Source of the DNA: TA-20 sp035935115
GTDB taxonomy: Archaea > Thermoproteota > Nitrososphaeria > Nitrososphaerales > Nitrosopumilaceae
Direction of reading: 5' to 3'
Assembly: GCA_035935115.1 (NCBI GenBank)
Contig: DASYXK010000002.1
Location: 1-64,000, forward strand
Length of the DNA: 64,000 bases
The notes under the pieces are model-generated. The model did no database searches. It saw only the letters and a list, made by a program, of their open reading frames with translations, and had not been told where the DNA came from. The position numbers and the translations under genes were made by a program. Shown here one piece after another: positions 61,613-64,000 of the stretch (the stretch's first letter is position 1; the number at the start of each line of letters is the position of its first letter).

Positions 61613-61630
61613 ATTATCATTAATGGTAAT
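61613..61630 (+). promoter_or_regulatory. Palindrome site 6 (ATTATCA-TTAA-TGGTAAT)
   Basis: One change in the right arm. The centre is 20.5 bp before TTTTAATA (61642-61649), 34 nt before the PEFG gene start at 61676. Confidence 0.65.
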
Positions 61631-61675
61631 TGAAATTAAGATTTTAATAGTCTGATTAATTATGTTTCATCAAAT

Positions 61676-62191
61676 ATGGTTACAAAGAAAGGTTTCATTT
61701 TTGTTGCTATGATATTATCATTAGGAACAATTTCAGCCCATGGTCAAACGCCTTCTGCTCATATGGATACCATTAAGGTGCATGGAACAGACTACTCCAT
61801 GTCGTATGTTATAACTAATGGACAAATTACCCAAGCTATTGCATATACTCAAGCCAATTCGTTAATTATTCTAGCTAGTGGAACAGGAAATAGCGTTCTC
61901 ACTGTTACTTTACCTAGGGATCTAATAGATGCAAAAATTGGAGATAAAGACTCTGCATTTATGATAACAGATGACGGATTACCAATTGAATTTCAAGAAT
62001 CAAAAACTGATACGAGTAGAACATTGACAATTTCGTTTAATTATTCAACAAATCCTGAAATAATTATGATAACTGGAACACATGTAGTACCAGAATTTGG
62101 TACCATTGCATCTTTGGTATTAATAATAGCTATAATATCAATAATTTTAGTATCTACAAGAACTAAACTACGATTTATGCAAAGATACTAG
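61676..62191 (+). CDS. PEFG-CTERM secreted protein, single domain
   Basis: A 171-residue exported protein. The signal peptide (about 7-23, ending AHGQ) is followed by one domain (about 30-130) paralogous to the second domain of the protein at 5-913, sharing ITNGxxxxAxA, TLPRDLIDAKIGD and the TSRTLTISF strand. PEFG is at residues 139-142, followed by the hydrophobic helix and basic tail. It would be anchored on the cell surface. Its promoter has palindrome site 6. Confidence 0.85.
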   Translation: MVTKKGFIFVAMILSLGTISAHGQTPSAHMDTIKVHGTDYSMSYVITNGQITQAIAYTQANSLIILASGTGNSVLTVTLPRDLIDAKIGDKDSAFMITDDGLPIEFQESKTDTSRTLTISFNYSTNPEIIMITGTHVVPEFGTIASLVLIIAIISIILVSTRTKLRFMQRY

Positions 62192-62292
62192 GCCATTATT
62201 ACTAACTTGCAGTTCAAGGGTGTTGATAAACCGTTAAACTTCAGTTAATTATCTCCTGACACTTTATAGAGATAAAAATTTAATTCATCTCC

Positions 62293-62306
62293 CTATAATT
62301 TGACAG
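62293..62306 (+). repeat. 14-bp repeat CTATAATTTGACAG, copy 3
   Basis: Exact direct copy of the repeat at 57989-58002 and inverted copy of that at 61333-61346; it lies 40 bp before palindrome site 7. Confidence 0.55.
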
Positions 62307-62345
62307 TGCCCATTATCCATACAAAGTAGATCAAAACCTGTTAAA

Positions 62346-62363
62346 ATTATCAGACATGATTAT
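62346..62363 (+). promoter_or_regulatory. Palindrome site 7 (ATTATCA-GACA-TGATTAT)
   Basis: One change in the right arm. The centre is 20.5 bp before TTTTTAAA (62375-62382). The CBS gene starts at 62417, so this transcript has a short leader of about 12-15 nt. Confidence 0.65.
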
Positions 62364-62416
62364 CATTCTTGGTATTTTTAAAAGACCTCTTATTTACTTG
62401 GAACAGCATATAAAAA

Positions 62417-63286
62417 ATGCGATTGAAAAATGCTAGTCTTAATCAGGTAATCAAGAAAACAATCACAATTTCACCAAAAACAACACTTCTTGATGCAAGG
62501 CAAATATTGTTGAGGCACAGAATTAGTAGACTGATAGTCTTACAAAATGAGAAACCAGTTGGGATAATAACGGAAAAGGATGTTGTTCGTGCAATTTACC
62601 AATTGGGAGGTAAACCAATTGAAGCTATTCGTGTAGATGAATTCATGTCAAAAAAACTAATTTCGATAACCGAAAAAGATACAATTTATGATTGTGCAAA
62701 ACTGATGTTATCTCACAGAATTAGTTCCATCATAGTATTAAAAAAAGATGGCAGTTTAGCTGGAATAATAACAAAAACCGATTTAGCGTCGATATTTTTG
62801 ACGCAAGCATCATCCCCATTACAAATATCAAAAGTCATGACAAAAAATGTTATCACAGTAAAACCAGCTGATTCGCTTCTTTATGTAGAAAGCGTACTTG
62901 TGAATAATAGAATTTCAAGAGTGATAGTTGAAAGAAAAAAAACACCAGTAGGAATTATTACTCATCGAGATTTTATACCTGCAAAAATGCCGTTATGGAT
63001 AAAACAATACGCAGATCCAAAAGAAACTGAAGAATTTACTTTAGGTGCACATCCTCACGAGTACAAATCTAATCAACTAAGCTATCTTCTTACATTCATA
63101 GCAGCAGATATCATGACCCCCAACCCTGTCGTTGTGGATGTAAGGGAGGACGTTTCTACTGTCGCCTTGCTTATGATTAGGCATGGAATAAGTGGGTTAC
63201 CTGTAGTAAGAAACTCGTTGCTAGTAGGAATAATAACAAAGACTGACATTGTGAAAGCAATTGCGTTTGAGAATAATCTAAAATAG
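62417..63286 (+). CDS. Four-CBS-domain protein
   Basis: A 289-residue protein of four CBS domains in tandem (about 8-65, 75-130, 140-190 and 225-285), forming two Bateman modules. Recurrent ends are GIITEKDVVRA, GIITKTDLASI, GIITHRDFI and GIITKTDIVKA. No catalytic domain is attached. Such proteins bind two or more nucleotides and act as switches. It is under palindrome site 7. Confidence 0.9.
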   Translation: MRLKNASLNQVIKKTITISPKTTLLDARQILLRHRISRLIVLQNEKPVGIITEKDVVRAIYQLGGKPIEAIRVDEFMSKKLISITEKDTIYDCAKLMLSHRISSIIVLKKDGSLAGIITKTDLASIFLTQASSPLQISKVMTKNVITVKPADSLLYVESVLVNNRISRVIVERKKTPVGIITHRDFIPAKMPLWIKQYADPKETEEFTLGAHPHEYKSNQLSYLLTFIAADIMTPNPVVVDVREDVSTVALLMIRHGISGLPVVRNSLLVGIITKTDIVKAIAFENNLK

Positions 63287-63345
63287 ATTAAAAACCTGCA
63301 TTCTATAAATAAGAACCAGAGATATACAATAAACCAAAACTGATT

Positions 63346-63795
63346 TTAATTATCCCAATATTCGTAATCTTCCAATAAATTCTGATAAAGTTCAGCTTTG
63401 TAGTTTTCAGAACCTGATAATATCGTATTGAGATGTTTTACAAAATCTGTAACTGTAATGATTCCAAGTGGCTGATTGTTGTCTGTAACAACTACTCTTC
63501 TTATCTTCTTATCAAGCATTTTTTTAGCTATCTCATCTACAGGGGTACGCGATGATACCATTGTAATAGGAGAAGTCATGATTTCTATTGCCGCAAGTTC
63601 AGAAGGTCTTTTGTTTAGTACAATAACTTTGGATAACAGATCTCTTTCTGTTACTATGCCTTGAGGTATTTCATTTTTTGTCAGTACTACGCAACTGACA
63701 TTATTTTTGTCCATTATTTTTGCAATCTCAAATGCAGATACAGTTGAATCAAGAGTAACGAGCTTCTTACTCATTATGTCACGCGCAGTACTCAT
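63346..63795 (-). CDS. CBS-domain pair protein
   Basis: A 149-residue single Bateman module with two CBS domains (about 5-60 and 70-125) and a short acidic tail (about 130-149) rich in Tyr and Glu. Repeats end GIVTERDLLSKV and GIITVTDFVKHL. It is the fourth stand-alone CBS gene in about 4.5 kb. Its promoter carries palindrome site 8 and a TATA box (TTTATATC) 20-27 nt before the start at 63795. Confidence 0.9.
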   Translation of the reverse strand: MSTARDIMSKKLVTLDSTVSAFEIAKIMDKNNVSCVVLTKNEIPQGIVTERDLLSKVIVLNKRPSELAAIEIMTSPITMVSSRTPVDEIAKKMLDKKIRRVVVTDNNQPLGIITVTDFVKHLNTILSGSENYKAELYQNLLEDYEYWDN

Positions 63796-63835
63796 AGAGT
63801 TTATGCTCTCTTTTGATATAAATCACCCAAGTAAA

Positions 63836-63853
63836 ATTATCAGGGATGATAAT
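63836..63853 (-). promoter_or_regulatory. Palindrome site 8 (ATTATCA-GGGA-TGATAAT)
   Basis: Perfect arms. On the minus strand the centre is about 22 bp before TTTATATC (63815-63822). A further half-site TTGATAATT lies at about 63869-63877 and may serve a gene beyond the window end. Confidence 0.75.
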
Positions 63854-64000
63854 GAGGAAAAATCATTTTTGATAATTAACGAAGAGTCTTTAATATAACA
63901 AGTTCAAATCTTAATTGATAAAAATTTGAAAAATGAATTTCTCTTTCAAGATCTGTATCTTCAAAATAATAAAAGCATAATCAAGTCTATTGTTATTCCG

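Noticed and set aside
1..64000. CRISPR arrays, rRNA genes and classic restriction or defence islands.
   Set aside because: I saw no regularly spaced repeats, no cas genes, no rRNA sequence and no recognisable restriction-modification genes in the window.

Overview
The window is chromosomal DNA of an AT-rich ammonia-oxidiser-type archaeon of the Nitrososphaerota (Thaumarchaeota). The signs are one unsplit rpoA gene joining the A' and A'' parts, an unsplit rpoB, an archaeal Cdc48, DtdA, Cbf5, archaeal adenylate kinase and DUF106 insertase, tRNA genes with introns, TATA boxes about 25-30 nt before leaderless starts, and two secreted proteins ending in the PEFG-CTERM sorting signal known from Nitrosopumilus. 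I cannot name the species; the protein sequences fit the marine/soil I.1a-Nitrosotalea side better than a distant archaeon, but that is an impression from reading.

1-42 kb is core genome: a PEFG surface protein; rpoH-rpoB-rpoA-L30e-nusA-S12-S7; an intron-bearing tRNA-Gln; YkgJ-type and geranylgeranyl-reductase-type genes; leuS-alaS; L12; L10-L1; an Lrp regulator; L11-spt5-secE; dtdA-ogt; L32e-L19e; pckA; a subtilase; superoxide dismutase; prefoldin alpha-ftsY-argF; L18-S5-L30-L15-secY-adk-DUF106-cmk-cbf5; and cdc48. The cdc48 reading frame seems to begin at an AUA codon.

42.3-48.15 kb is an accessory island next to tRNA-Ser(GGA). It holds a tyrosine recombinase with a zinc ribbon, a small coiled-coil protein, an archaeal AAA-type ATPase with palindromic sites on both sides, an actin-like ATPase with an overlapping small partner, an AbrB-type protein and decayed coding sequence. 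It reads as an integrated plasmid-like element with an actin-type partition module.

48.17-55.7 kb is a six-gene operon on the minus strand for a membrane complex of the energy-converting-hydrogenase-related (Ehr/Hyf-like, complex I superfamily) type. The large subunit has lost the [NiFe] cysteines, so it is not a hydrogenase.

55.8-64 kb carries small unknown proteins, a nitroreductase and an FMN-binding oxidoreductase, a cupredoxin, four stand-alone CBS-domain proteins, a second PEFG protein and a transposase remnant. Eight genes here share one palindrome, ATTATCA-N4-TGATAAT, with its centre always about 20 bp upstream of the TATA box. This looks like an undescribed regulon, and it is the observation I rate highest.
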